Notes: generated by a model from the letters alone, not told the origin. DNA of 64,000 bases from Kibdelosporangium persicum (GCF_013280595.1 NZ_JAAATY010000001.1:563987-627986); one strand, 5' to 3'. Shown: positions 9,619 to 18,164, counted from the stretch's first letter. Numbers and translations are program-made.

Positions 9619-10842
9619 ATGGCTCCGAAGCGCACCACGGTCCGGGACCTGCGCCGCCACAACCGCTCCACCCTGCTCTCGAAGTTGTTCTTCGACGGCC
9701 CGCTCAGCAGGCACGAGTTGAGCCGGCTCACCGGGTTGAGCGCGGCGACGGTCAGCAATGTGACGGGGGAACTCGTCGAGGACCGGCTGATCATCGAGGC
9801 CGGACTGGTGGAGTCGGACGGCGGCAGACCGCGTGTGCTGCTGCGCGTCGATCCCCAGTACGGGCACGTGATCGGCATCGACGTCGGCGAGACCGGCGTC
9901 AAGGTCGAGCTGTTCGACCTGGCGATGAACCGGCTCGCCGCGGCCGACCATCCGATCAGGACGCCGAAGCCGGACCCGGGCGAAGTGGCCGAACAGATCG
10001 TCTCGGGTGTCAACCAGGTGCTTCGTTCGTCGGGCGTCGAAGAGCGCACGGTGCTCGGCATCGGCGTCGGCGTTCCCGGCACGGTCGAGCAGAGCGAGCC
10101 CGTCGTGGTGCACGCGCAGACGATCGGATGGGAAGGCGTCGCGCTCGAGCAACTGTTACGCGCGGGCGGGATCACGTTGCCGTTGTTCTTCGACAACGGC
10201 GCCAAGACGCTCGGTCAGGCGGAGATGTGGTTCGGCGCGGGCCGGGGCGCCCGGCACGCCGTGATCGCCCTGATCGGCTCAGGCGTCGGGGCCGCCGTGA
10301 TCGCGGACGGCACCACGTATCGCGGATCCACCAGCAGCGCGGGCGAATGGGGCCACACGACCATTGTGTACGACGGCAGAACGTGCCGATGCGGCTCGCA
10401 CGGCTGTCTTGAGGCGTACATCGGCGCCGAGGGAATCCTCGACCGGTACCGCAGGACGCGGGGCGGACGGGACCTGCCCGGCACCGACGAACAGTCCCAG
10501 TTGGACGCTCTGGTCGCGGCGGCCGTCCGGTCGAAGACCGCGGCCAAGGTGCTCGAGGAGACCGCGGGCTACCTCGGCGCCGGTATCGCGAATCTGATCA
10601 ACCTGTTCAACCCCGAGCGGATCGTGCTCGGCGGCTGGGCCGGACTGGCCATCGGCGGCCGTCTGCTGCCCATGGTCCGTCAAGTCGCGCAGGCACATGC
10701 GTTACGGCATCCCTATGGCGTGACGTCAATAGAGCTCTGCCAACTGGGCCCGGACGCCGTCGCCGTCGGCGCCGCCACGCTGCCCGTCGCCGCCCTGCTT
10801 GACGAGGGCGCCGATCCCCGGGAGAACACGGCGGCCGCATGA
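9619..10842 (+). CDS. ROK-family transcriptional regulator
   Basis: A 407-residue ROK repressor: an N-terminal winged helix-turn-helix (about residues 18-62, LSRHELSRLTGLSAATVSNV), then a sugar-kinase-like fold with the nucleotide motif GIDVGETGVKVELFD (about 86-100) and the ROK zinc signature CRCGSHGCLEAY (Cys256, Cys258, Cys263). Such proteins bind sugars or sugar phosphates and release DNA. It is divergent from the importer/GH1 operon and so probably controls it. The frame stays open upstream into the palindrome, but ATG 9619 follows a purine-rich GAGAGGGG and matches the usual family start. Two TTA leucine codons are present. Confidence 0.92.
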   Translation: MAPKRTTVRDLRRHNRSTLLSKLFFDGPLSRHELSRLTGLSAATVSNVTGELVEDRLIIEAGLVESDGGRPRVLLRVDPQYGHVIGIDVGETGVKVELFDLAMNRLAAADHPIRTPKPDPGEVAEQIVSGVNQVLRSSGVEERTVLGIGVGVPGTVEQSEPVVVHAQTIGWEGVALEQLLRAGGITLPLFFDNGAKTLGQAEMWFGAGRGARHAVIALIGSGVGAAVIADGTTYRGSTSSAGEWGHTTIVYDGRTCRCGSHGCLEAYIGAEGILDRYRRTRGGRDLPGTDEQSQLDALVAAAVRSKTAAKVLEETAGYLGAGIANLINLFNPERIVLGGWAGLAIGGRLLPMVRQVAQAHALRHPYGVTSIELCQLGPDAVAVGAATLPVAALLDEGADPRENTAAA

Positions 10843-10860
10843 CGTGATCATCGCCTGGGA

Positions 10861-10883
10861 TGGACCGGCGCGCCGCCGGTCCA
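10861..10883 (+). terminator. Hairpin terminator after the ROK gene
   Basis: Perfect 9-bp arms TGGACCGGC and GCCGGTCCA with a 5-nt loop, beginning 18 bp after the ROK stop. No T-tract follows, as is common in high-GC actinobacteria. Confidence 0.65.
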
Positions 10884-11169
10884 CTCAGGCCTCCCCTGCC
10901 GGAGGTCTCACCATCCGGTGGGCGCTGTCGGCCGTCCATTCCGGACAGCACAGACTGGACCATTCACACCACTGCCGTGCCGGCCTGTGGTGTGGGCCAC
11001 AGGCAGGAAACACCGCGCACGCGCTCCGCGTCAAGGGCCCGGACAGCGGACCGCAGCCGACCTTCTGGCCGTCTCCGCAGCTCAGAGGCTTGTTCACGCC
11101 TTTTTTCGAGCTCGAAACAATCGCTTCCGCGATGCCGGGTAGCGCACTGGTCACGCCAGGTATTGCCGC

Positions 11170-11185
11170 CCTGGTCTAGACCATG
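11170..11185. promoter_or_regulatory. DasR-responsive element (dre)-like palindrome
   Basis: Contains the perfect 12-bp palindrome TGGTCTAGACCA (11172-11183), identical to the core of the Streptomyces DasR site consensus (ACTGGTCTAGACCACT-type); only the outermost bases differ. It lies about 115 bp upstream of the GH16 start. DasR is a GntR-family, GlcNAc-6P-responsive regulator of chitin and aminosugar genes; its presence in this genome is inferred. Confidence 0.6.
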
Positions 11186-11260
11186 CATACTGCAGACGAT
11201 CGTACCCTGCTTTGGTTCAGCCACTGAAAAAACTAAACCGGGTCCTCGCGCACCCGCAGT

Positions 11261-11272
11261 GAGAACGCTCTC
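11261..11272. promoter_or_regulatory. LacI-type operator candidate upstream of GH16
   Basis: GAGAACGCTCTC is a palindrome with one mismatch per arm and a central CG, resembling the actinobacterial CebR/CelR boxes (TGGGAGCGCTCCCA) that control glucanase genes. It sits 26 bp before the start codon, where bound protein would block transcription. No LacI-family gene is present in the window. Confidence 0.4.
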
Positions 11273-11298
11273 GCAACCCTGCACGAGAGGTGACGAAG

Positions 11299-12558
11299 AT
11301 GTCCATCCGCCTGTCAACTCGGCGGACTCGGGCCGGAGCCGTGGTTTCCGCGGCTCTTGTGCTCGGTTCGATGCTGGTCGGTACTGCGCTCGGCACGCAG
11401 GCGGCCGCCGCCCCCGCACCCGACGTGAGCATCGCCGCGACCACGTTCGCCGACGAGTTCACCGGCGCGGCCGGAACTCCGGTCGACGGCAGCAAGTGGA
11501 ACATGGAGGTCGGCGACAACGTCAACAACCACGAGCGGCAGTACTACACGAACCGCACGAGCAACGCGGCTCTCGACGGCCAGGGCAACCTGGTCATCAC
11601 CGCGCGCCGGGAGAACCCCGGCAACTACAACTGCTGGTACGGCCGGTGTGAGTACACCTCCGCGCGGTTGAACACCGTCGGCAAGTTCAGCCAGACGTAC
11701 GGCCGGTTCGAGACGCGGCTGAAGATGTCGCACGGCCAGGGCATGTGGCCCGCGTTCTGGATGATGGGCACCACCGGCGGCACATGGCCCAACAACGGCG
11801 AGATCGACGTCATGGAGAACGTCGGTTTCGAGCCGAACACCGTGCACGGCACCATTCACGGCCCGGGTTACTCCGGGTCCGGCGGGATCGGCGCCGCGTA
11901 CACCGGCCCCCGGTTCGCCGACGGCTTCCACACGTTCACGCTCGATTGGTCGCCGAACCTGTTGATCTGGTACGTGGACGGCCAGGAGTACCAGCGCCGC
12001 ACGCCCGCCGACCTCGGCGGCCGCACGTGGGTGTTCAACGACCGGCCGTTCTTCATCATCCTGAACCTGGCCGTCGGCGGTTACTGGCCGGGAGACCCGG
12101 ATGCCAGCACGCCGATGCCGAACACCCTTGTGGTGGACTACGTTCGCGTCACCGACACGCCCGGCGGCGGTGGCGGAGGCGGCGGCCAGATCACCGGCCT
12201 CGCGGGCAAGTGCGTCGACGTCGCGGGCGCCAACACCGCCAACGGCACGCCCGTGCAGCTCTACGACTGCAACGGCACCAACGCGCAGCGCTGGACCCGG
12301 TCCGGCAACCAGCTGATGGCCCTGGGCAAGTGCCTTGACGTCTCCGGCGGCGGCACCGCCAACGGAACCGTCGTGCAGTTGTGGGACTGCAACGGAACCG
12401 GCGCGCAGCAGTGGGCCATCAGCGGTGCCAACGACATCGTCAACATCCAGGCCAACAAGTGCCTGGACGTCACCGGAAACAACTCGGCCAACGGCACAAG
12501 ACTCCAGATCTGGGAATGCACAGGAGCCGCGAACCAGAAGTGGAACGCCGCAGTCTGA
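11299..12558 (+). CDS. Secreted GH16 endo-beta-glucanase with ricin-type lectin domain
   Basis: A 419-residue protein: twin-Arg-like N-terminus and Sec-type hydrophobic segment with cleavage near residue 37; a GH16 catalytic domain (about 48-283) with GEIDVMENVG giving nucleophile Glu168 and acid/base Glu173; a poly-Gly linker (about 285-292); and a C-terminal ricin B-type beta-trefoil (about 293-419) with three QxW repeats (QRWTR, QQWAI, QKWNA). The bacterial GH16 motif ExDxxE with this overall layout points to endo-beta-1,3-glucanase (laminarinase). The start at 11299 follows GAGAGGTGA. It would release oligosaccharides for the neighbouring importer. Confidence 0.92.
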   Translation: MSIRLSTRRTRAGAVVSAALVLGSMLVGTALGTQAAAAPAPDVSIAATTFADEFTGAAGTPVDGSKWNMEVGDNVNNHERQYYTNRTSNAALDGQGNLVITARRENPGNYNCWYGRCEYTSARLNTVGKFSQTYGRFETRLKMSHGQGMWPAFWMMGTTGGTWPNNGEIDVMENVGFEPNTVHGTIHGPGYSGSGGIGAAYTGPRFADGFHTFTLDWSPNLLIWYVDGQEYQRRTPADLGGRTWVFNDRPFFIILNLAVGGYWPGDPDASTPMPNTLVVDYVRVTDTPGGGGGGGGQITGLAGKCVDVAGANTANGTPVQLYDCNGTNAQRWTRSGNQLMALGKCLDVSGGGTANGTVVQLWDCNGTGAQQWAISGANDIVNIQANKCLDVTGNNSANGTRLQIWECTGAANQKWNAAV

Positions 12559-12566
12559 CCGATTCC

Positions 12567-12612
12567 CTCGTGAGTGGTTATCGGGGTTAGAACCCTGATA
12601 ACCACTCACGAG
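12567..12612. repeat. 46-bp palindromic repeat, copy 3
   Basis: Lies between the convergent GH16 and GH99-like genes, 8 bp after the GH16 stop. Stem positions differ from copy 4 in a compensating way (GTGGTTATC pairs GATAACCAC instead of GTGTTTATC pairing GATAAACAC) and the centre is TTAGAA, the reverse complement of the TTCTAA of copies 1, 2, 4 and 5. Confidence 0.85.
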
Positions 12613-12632
12613 TCTTTTCCCTGACCGGCCGG

Positions 12633-13694
12633 TCAGCGGGTGTTGCCGGTGAACTGCCCGACCCAGTGCTTGGTCCGGTCCAGATAGGCGGTCTCCGAGT
12701 CGGCCCCGGTCCGGCCGTATGCTCCGTTGTACGTCAGGTATCCGTGCCCGGCAGGCGGGTTCGACCTGGCCGGTTCGATGATCGACCCTTCGTGCCATTC
12801 GTTGAAGGACGTCACCGAGACCCACGCCGGCGCGCCGCCCGTCGCCGGGTTGAGCGCGTTGCCCCACTGCCTGTCGTACATCGCGCCGTTGTCACGGTTG
12901 ACTGTCGGCGTGGTGTTCCCCGGCACCGCACGGTCGTCGATGTAGCCGGGCGCGACCGACGGCGCCCACACCAGGCCGTTGGCCTTGCAGAAGTCCGACG
13001 CGGTCTTCCAGCCGGGCGCGGTCGCCCCGGCGATGCCGTCGTAGGTGTACATCCCGCCGAAGTGCGCGACCTTGGTGGTGTCAGTGGTCTGGGCCAGCAC
13101 GATGCTGGTGGACCTGACCCGTTCCAACGGGCTCCAGTCGGTGATCCGCAGGCTCTCGAAGACGTAGAACGCGCCACGGTTGCCGTACGCGGCGGACCGG
13201 TAGAACGCCGGACTGCTGCCGTACTTGGCATTGATGTAGTCGATGTCGGCGACTGTGGACTCCGCGGTCCGGCCGGAGTACGGCTCGAGGTGCCAGGCGA
13301 CCTTGATGCCGTGCCGGGCCGCCGACGCCAGCACCACCGGGGTCACGTTGTCCTCATAGGACTTCTGCCCCCACCAACTGGTCACGATCGTGCCCGCGCC
13401 GGAGCGCTGGACCCACCGCATGTGCTGGTCGACGACCGCGGTGTCGGCGGAGTCGTACGCACCGAGCGCCGGGTAGAAGTCCGCACCGACGTCTTCCGGC
13501 GGCGTCCGGCCGCCCTGTTGCCAGTGCCGGTAGTTCCCGTTCACCGACGGGCTTCCGTACCACGGGTAGTAGAAGAGATGGACGTCAGCCGCGACCGCCT
13601 GCGCAGCCGGGCCCGCCGACGCGTGCGGCGCCGGTACCAGACCCAGGGTGAGCAGGAAGACCAGCAGGCCGACAATGCTTCGCAGGGTTCGCAT
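12633..13694 (-). CDS. Secreted GH99-like glycoside hydrolase (endo-alpha-mannosidase family)
   Basis: A 353-residue secreted protein with a Sec signal peptide (cleavage after about PHASA). The mature protein starts with the GH99 hallmark FYYPWYG and has TIVTSWWG, HLEPYSGR and SFNEWHEGSIIEP. The last contains Glu299 and Glu302, spaced by three as are the two catalytic glutamates of GH99 endo-alpha-1,2-mannosidase/mannanase. Role: extracellular attack on alpha-mannoside-containing glycans, for instance yeast mannan (family-based inference). GGAGGAG precedes the start. It faces GH16 across a palindrome and diverges from ramR. Confidence 0.8.
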   Translation of the reverse strand: MRTLRSIVGLLVFLLTLGLVPAPHASAGPAAQAVAADVHLFYYPWYGSPSVNGNYRHWQQGGRTPPEDVGADFYPALGAYDSADTAVVDQHMRWVQRSGAGTIVTSWWGQKSYEDNVTPVVLASAARHGIKVAWHLEPYSGRTAESTVADIDYINAKYGSSPAFYRSAAYGNRGAFYVFESLRITDWSPLERVRSTSIVLAQTTDTTKVAHFGGMYTYDGIAGATAPGWKTASDFCKANGLVWAPSVAPGYIDDRAVPGNTTPTVNRDNGAMYDRQWGNALNPATGGAPAWVSVTSFNEWHEGSIIEPARSNPPAGHGYLTYNGAYGRTGADSETAYLDRTKHWVGQFTGNTR

Positions 13695-13740
13695 GTCCGT
13701 CCGCCCTCACTCCTCCGGCGACGTTGCCAGATAACGACCG

Positions 13741-13785
13741 ATAGTAAGTTCAACGCTCTAACTAAGGCAACATCTCAACGAGATG
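13741..13785 (-). promoter_or_regulatory. Candidate promoter and inverted repeat upstream of the GH99-like gene
   Basis: On the reverse strand TTGCCT (13770-13765) and TACTAT (13746-13741) are separated by 18 bp, a plausible -35/-10 pair 47 bp before the start codon. Directly upstream lies a perfect inverted repeat CATCTC-AAC-GAGATG (13771-13785). The rest of the 435-bp gap up to ramR (13786-14129) shows no gene. Confidence 0.35.
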
Positions 13786-14129
13786 GCGCAAATTTCCGAC
13801 GAAAGTTGGGCATCTTCGCTGCTGTCGCCGCCCACCGAACGGCCTAACCCCTGTCACCTCTCAGGACCCGGTGAGCGCTTGACAAAGCGGCGCTCCGGCC
13901 GGTGAAACGGCTTCCGCGGACGAAGCGGATTCCCAGGCCCGGCCTCTGAATCGGCGTTATCCCGGAGACCACCGGATTCGACGGCCCACCGGTTGGTTGT
14001 TCGCGCGATTGCTCCGTTCGTATGAGCCGGGCCCGAAGCGGAAGAAGCGCGGGTAACGGGCAAATGTCCAAGCCGTATCTAGGGATCGCGTGGGGAGCTC
14101 GACAGGAGCTGGAGAAACAGGGAGGTCTC

Positions 14130-14795
14130 ATGTCTGCAGGGCCGCGACTCAGCCCCGAGACGGCCGGACACCCGGCAGCCGATCCGGACGTGATCAAGGT
14201 GCTGCTCGTGGTGGACATGGATCTGTTGCGGGACGCGCTGGTGACGCTGTTGTCCGACCAAGGTGACATGGAGGTCGTCGCGGACCTGAAGTGCGACGAC
14301 AACGTGATCCCGATCGCGAGCCGGATGCGGCCCGAGGTCGCGGTGATCGACGTGGACGTGCCGTGCACCCGTGGCCTGGCCATGATTCCGGAGCTTCGCG
14401 CCCGGCTGCCACACCTCAAGGTGGTCGCGCTGGCGGCGGCCCGGCCGCCGGGCCTGATCCAGCGAGCGCTCACCGCCGAGGTACTCGGGCTGGTCGACAA
14501 GAACGCCTCCGCGGACCGGCTGCTGGCCGCGATCCGTGGTGCGGCACAGGGTTCTCAGGTGGTGGACGTCAACCTGGCGGTCGCCGCGCTCGCGGCCGGG
14601 CCGAACCCGTTCACGCCACGGGAACTCCAGGTGCTCCGATTAGCCGCCGACGGTGCCTCCGGACCGGAGATCGCCTCCCGGCTCTCGCTGTCCAAGGGGA
14701 CCGTGCGGAACTACCTGTCCAAAGTGATGAGCAAGACGTGTGCCCGTACCCGCATCGACGCCATCCGCATCGTCCGTGAGGCCGGGTGGTTGTGA
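14130..14795 (+). CDS. ramR: RamR-like NarL/FixJ response regulator of the lanthipeptide cluster
   Basis: A 221-residue regulator. The receiver domain (about 22-140) keeps the phospho-acceptor Asp74 (AVIDVDVP) and the conserved Lys (LVDKNAS), but the usual Thr/Ser switch residue is Ala (VALAAARPP), as in other orphan Ram/Amf regulators. The C-terminal LuxR helix-turn-helix (about 157-219) ends in TRIDAIRIVREAGWL. The start at 14130 follows GGAGG at 14121. In Streptomyces the orphan regulator RamR activates ramCSAB; here it is convergent with ramB and its last 156 bp are antisense to the ramB 3' end. Leu171 is encoded by a TTA codon whose complement is the ramB stop. Confidence 0.82.
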   Translation: MSAGPRLSPETAGHPAADPDVIKVLLVVDMDLLRDALVTLLSDQGDMEVVADLKCDDNVIPIASRMRPEVAVIDVDVPCTRGLAMIPELRARLPHLKVVALAAARPPGLIQRALTAEVLGLVDKNASADRLLAAIRGAAQGSQVVDVNLAVAALAAGPNPFTPRELQVLRLAADGASGPEIASRLSLSKGTVRNYLSKVMSKTCARTRIDAIRIVREAGWL

Positions 14796-16454
14796 CCAGT
14801 CCCAGTGTCCCCATAGATCGCGGTACAGCGCCGACCCGCGGACCAGCGAGGCGTGGTCCCCGATCGCCGCGCTGACGCCGTCGAGGACGAGAATCCGGCC
14901 GGCCCGCCGCGCCGAGCTGATCCGGTGGGCGACCACGACGAGGGTTCCGCCTCGGCGCGCGAACGCCTCCTCGGCCCGTCGTTCGGCCACCGGGTCGAGG
15001 TGACACGTGGCCTCGTCGAGCACCACGAGCCGGGCTTCGCTCAGATATGCCCGGACCAGCGCGACCAGTTGCCGCTCACCCGCGGAAAGCCCGGCGGGGT
15101 CGAGCTGTTCGCCGATCCGCTCGACCAGATCACGTGCACCGACGGCGTCGACAGCGGAGTCGATCTGCGCGTCGGTCGCGTCCGGCCGTAGATAGGTCAG
15201 GTTGTCCCGCAGGGTGCCGGTGAAGACGTAGGCCTCCTGGGGGATCAGCACCCGGTCCGCGGCGTCGAGGTCCGTGGCCGGGACCCCGCCGAACCGGATG
15301 GTGCCGGCGTCCGGCGTCCGGAGCCCGCAGACCAGGGCGGCCAAAGTGGACTTCCCGATCCCGCTCGGGCCCACCACCGCGAGGTGTTCACCCGGCCGGA
15401 CGGTGAGATCGAGATCCCGGAGCACCGGTTCGGCATGCGGCCCGTACGCGAAGGTGACGTCCTGCAGGATCAGGTCGTCGCCGTGCCGCTCATGCCGTTT
15501 CGGCGCCTGCGCCGGCGGTACCGTCGTCTCGTCGAGGATGCGGCCGAGCGTGACGACGAACCGCAGCCCGCTGCCGCCGACACCGGCGATCACCGCCTGC
15601 AGGGCCGGTTGCAGTCCGGAGACGACGTACGTCAGGCCGCCCATGATCACACCGGCGGTGAGGCCCTGACCGGCCAGCCACGGTCCGGCGACCAGCAGGG
15701 CCACCAGTGGAAGCCAGCCGCCGACGGCGAAACACACCGTGCGCAGCGCGGCGACCTTGGCCAGCGCGCGGTCGGCGTCGGCCTGGGCCTGGATCGCACC
15801 GGAGACCATGGCGGCCGCGTGCTCCTCCGCTCCGCACGCCACCACGTCCCGCGTCCCGGCCAGCACCGACCCCGCGGTCGCGGCGAGCTTTTCCTCGGCC
15901 AGCACCGACACTCGTTGCTTGGCCGCGGCGAAGCCCAGGGTGGCAAGGAATGCCACGAAGCCGAGCAGGAACGGCGGCAGGATCAGCGGCAGGATCGCGG
16001 GCGCCAGCGACAGCAGCCCGATGACCACGCCGACGACTGTGACGAGAAAGCCGCGGATCACCACGATCAACCCGGCGTAGGTGTCCCGGACGATCTCGAC
16101 CTGCCGGGTGAGCCGGGCCAGCGCGCCTTCGTCCGGGTGCCCGGACACGGCCTTGTCCAGCGCACTGCCGACCACCCGGCGGACAAGGTCGTCACGGAAC
16201 GGCTCGACCAGGTCACCGAGGCGCTGGAACACCATGCGCGATCCGGCCGAGCCGATCACGGCGGCCAGCATCAGCCCGGCCAGCCAGCCGAATCCGACGA
16301 CCGGCCGGCCGGCGAGGAATCCGGCGTCGACGGCGTTGGCCACCGCCAGTCCCGAGATCGCGGCGGGCAACGCCTCCGGAACCGACCAGCCGATCAGCGC
16401 GAGCGCGGGCCCGGCGCGCAACGCGGCCACGCCGAACCGCACTTCGCGCTTCAC
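14640..16454 (-). CDS. ramB: ABC exporter RamB-like, membrane plus ATPase domains
   Basis: A 604-residue exporter half: about six transmembrane segments in residues 1-320, then an ATPase domain with Walker A GPSGIGKST, a variant signature LSAGERQ and Walker B LVVLDEAT with an intact catalytic Glu. Family similarity ends near LYRDLWGHWDW; the last ~50 residues are encoded antisense to ramR and end at a TAA that is the complement of a ramR TTA codon. The GTG start at 16454 overlaps the ramA stop (GTGA). With RamA it presumably forms a heterodimer exporting the modified RamS peptide. Confidence 0.88.
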   Translation of the reverse strand: MKREVRFGVAALRAGPALALIGWSVPEALPAAISGLAVANAVDAGFLAGRPVVGFGWLAGLMLAAVIGSAGSRMVFQRLGDLVEPFRDDLVRRVVGSALDKAVSGHPDEGALARLTRQVEIVRDTYAGLIVVIRGFLVTVVGVVIGLLSLAPAILPLILPPFLLGFVAFLATLGFAAAKQRVSVLAEEKLAATAGSVLAGTRDVVACGAEEHAAAMVSGAIQAQADADRALAKVAALRTVCFAVGGWLPLVALLVAGPWLAGQGLTAGVIMGGLTYVVSGLQPALQAVIAGVGGSGLRFVVTLGRILDETTVPPAQAPKRHERHGDDLILQDVTFAYGPHAEPVLRDLDLTVRPGEHLAVVGPSGIGKSTLAALVCGLRTPDAGTIRFGGVPATDLDAADRVLIPQEAYVFTGTLRDNLTYLRPDATDAQIDSAVDAVGARDLVERIGEQLDPAGLSAGERQLVALVRAYLSEARLVVLDEATCHLDPVAERRAEEAFARRGGTLVVVAHRISSARRAGRILVLDGVSAAIGDHASLVRGSALYRDLWGHWDWSQPPGLTDDADGVDAGTGTRLAHHFGQVVPHGPLGQREPGGDLRSGGTVGG

Positions 16455-18103
16455 TCGGCTGCTCCGAAGACGTCCCGGTACGCGGGGTCACGCCAGAGGT
16501 CCGCGTGCGTACCGGTCGCGCGGACACGGCCGGACTCCAGCCAGACGACGAGGTCCGCGTTCGCCGCGGTGGCGACCCGGTGGGTGACGATCAACCGGGT
16601 GCGGTGGCCGTGGTCGGCGGTCAGCGTCCGGCCGATCTGCATCTCGGTCACCATGTCCAAACTGGACGTCGCGTCGTCCAGCACCAGCAGCCGTTCGGCG
16701 TTCCACGCGCGGGCCAGGCCCAGGCGCTGGGCTTCGCCGCCGGACATCGGGGCTTGCGCGAGCGGCGTGTTGTACCCCAGCGGCAACCGGCTCACGAACT
16801 CATGCGCATGTGTTGCCTCGGCGGCGGACCGGACAAGATCGAGGTCACGCCCCATCCCCACGGCGTCGGCGACGGTCCCGCCGACCAGGACGGGACGCTC
16901 GAACGCGCAGCCCACGGCTCGGCGCAGCTCATCGCGCGTCAGGTACTTCATCGGCACGTCGTCCAGCAGCACGTCTCCGCTCGCCGGTTCCTCCAGCCGG
17001 GCCGCGACAGCCGCCAGGGTCGACTTCCCGGCGCCTGAGCGGCCGACGACCGCGACGGCCTTGCCACCGGGCAAGGTCAGCGAGACGTCCGCAAGGATCT
17101 CCCTCTCTCCCCTGTGGACAGTGACGTGCCGGAACTCCACCCGGCCTTCGCCTTCCGCCAGCCGGAGGTGGCCATAGCCGATCGCGGCGGTGCCGAGCAC
17201 CTCGGCGGCCCGGCCGGCACCGGCCCTGGCCCGGGCCAGTCTGCCGAAGACACTGGTCATCCCGCCGAGCCCGGCGCCGAGTACCGCGTACTGCACCGCG
17301 GCGAACAGTTCCCCCGGGGTGATCCGTCCGTCCAGCAGGGCCATACCGCCCGCGGCCAGCACGGCCACTGTCACGAGTGGACCGACGACGCCGGCTTGGG
17401 CGACCGACCGGGACAGCACACGCCAGCTCGCCATTCCCTGGTCGTGCAACGCAGGCAGCTCACCCAGCACGCGGCGCTTCTCGTCCCGCGTCGTGCCGGC
17501 GGCCGCGATGGTGCGGGCCCCGGCCAGCGATTCCGCCAGCCGGGCCGCGATTCTGCCTTGGACCTGCTGGTAGGACGTGATCACCTGAGCGGTACGGCGG
17601 GTGAACGCCCGCAGTACCAAGGCGACCAGCCCGACGCCGGCGAGAAAGGCGGCCGCGAGCCAGGGATCGATCACCACGAGCAGGACGAGACTGCCGGCAG
17701 GTGGCAGCACCGCCATCCACACGGTGACGACGGCCGGGCCCGCCTGGGCGGCGTCCACGGCGTTCCCGGACACCCGGGTGACCAGATCGCCGGTGTCGAA
17801 GCGACGGTTCGGCCCGACGGCGAGCAGGTGGGTGATCAGGCGCTCGCGCAGCCACGCGGTGGTGCTCGCGACACACGCCACGCCGGCGAACGAATCGACC
17901 AGATCGCTGGCGATGCCCACCGCGATCAGCAGCCCGGCCGCCACGAGCCAGGTGCCGCCGGAGCCGCCGGTAACGATCGCGTCGACGGCTTTGCCGAGAA
18001 CCGTCGGCAAAGCCAGTGTGCTCGCCGTACCGACCAGCGCGGATGTGCCGATCACCGGAAGCCAACGGCCACCGTGCCGGGCGATCGCGCCGAACGTCGT
18101 CAC
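16451..18103 (-). CDS. ramA: ABC exporter RamA-like, membrane plus ATPase domains
   Basis: A 550-residue exporter half with about six transmembrane segments (1-300) and an ATPase domain: Walker A GRSGAGKST, signature MSGGEAQR, Walker B LLVLDDAT. The catalytic Glu after Walker B is Asp here, so this site may be the degenerate one of an asymmetric heterodimer with RamB, whose site is intact. The GTG start at 18103 follows AGGAG by 6 nt. It lies 84 bp behind ramS across a strong hairpin, so it is probably expressed at a lower level than the peptide. Confidence 0.88.
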   Translation of the reverse strand: MTTFGAIARHGGRWLPVIGTSALVGTASTLALPTVLGKAVDAIVTGGSGGTWLVAAGLLIAVGIASDLVDSFAGVACVASTTAWLRERLITHLLAVGPNRRFDTGDLVTRVSGNAVDAAQAGPAVVTVWMAVLPPAGSLVLLVVIDPWLAAAFLAGVGLVALVLRAFTRRTAQVITSYQQVQGRIAARLAESLAGARTIAAAGTTRDEKRRVLGELPALHDQGMASWRVLSRSVAQAGVVGPLVTVAVLAAGGMALLDGRITPGELFAAVQYAVLGAGLGGMTSVFGRLARARAGAGRAAEVLGTAAIGYGHLRLAEGEGRVEFRHVTVHRGEREILADVSLTLPGGKAVAVVGRSGAGKSTLAAVAARLEEPASGDVLLDDVPMKYLTRDELRRAVGCAFERPVLVGGTVADAVGMGRDLDLVRSAAEATHAHEFVSRLPLGYNTPLAQAPMSGGEAQRLGLARAWNAERLLVLDDATSSLDMVTEMQIGRTLTADHGHRTRLIVTHRVATAANADLVVWLESGRVRATGTHADLWRDPAYRDVFGAAE

Positions 18104-18123
18104 GTCGAGCTCCTATAGTTGGG

Positions 18124-18164
18124 GCGCGACCCCGGGGCGAGCGACAGTCGTCCCGGAGTCGCGC
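18124..18164 (-). terminator. Attenuator hairpin between ramS and ramA
   Basis: In the transcript, 13-nt arms (18164-18152 and 18136-18124; GCGCGACTCCGGG with CCCGGGGTCGCGC) pair with twelve Watson-Crick pairs and one G-U, loop 15 nt. It begins 23 bp after the ramS stop. A partial terminator here would give many peptide transcripts per transporter transcript, as is known for ram/amf clusters. Confidence 0.65.

Larger units (their letters stand above)
10884..11298. other. Long leader/promoter region of the GH16 gene
   Basis: No convincing gene is seen in these 415 bp. The left part has no recognisable signal; the right part holds a DasR-like site at 11170, a LacI-type palindrome at 11261 and a possible but weak -35/-10 pair (TTGGTT near 11213, TAAACC near 11234). 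Confidence 0.5.

Noticed and set aside
14640-14642. bldA-type control of ramR through its TTA codon
   Set aside because: In-frame TTA codons also occur in unrelated genes here (ROK, ohrR, PI-PLC, DUF35), so the codon alone is no evidence of special control.
15384-17177. 597-codon forward open frame opposite ramA/ramB
   Set aside because: Mirror of two well-defined ABC exporter genes; typical high-GC antisense frame.
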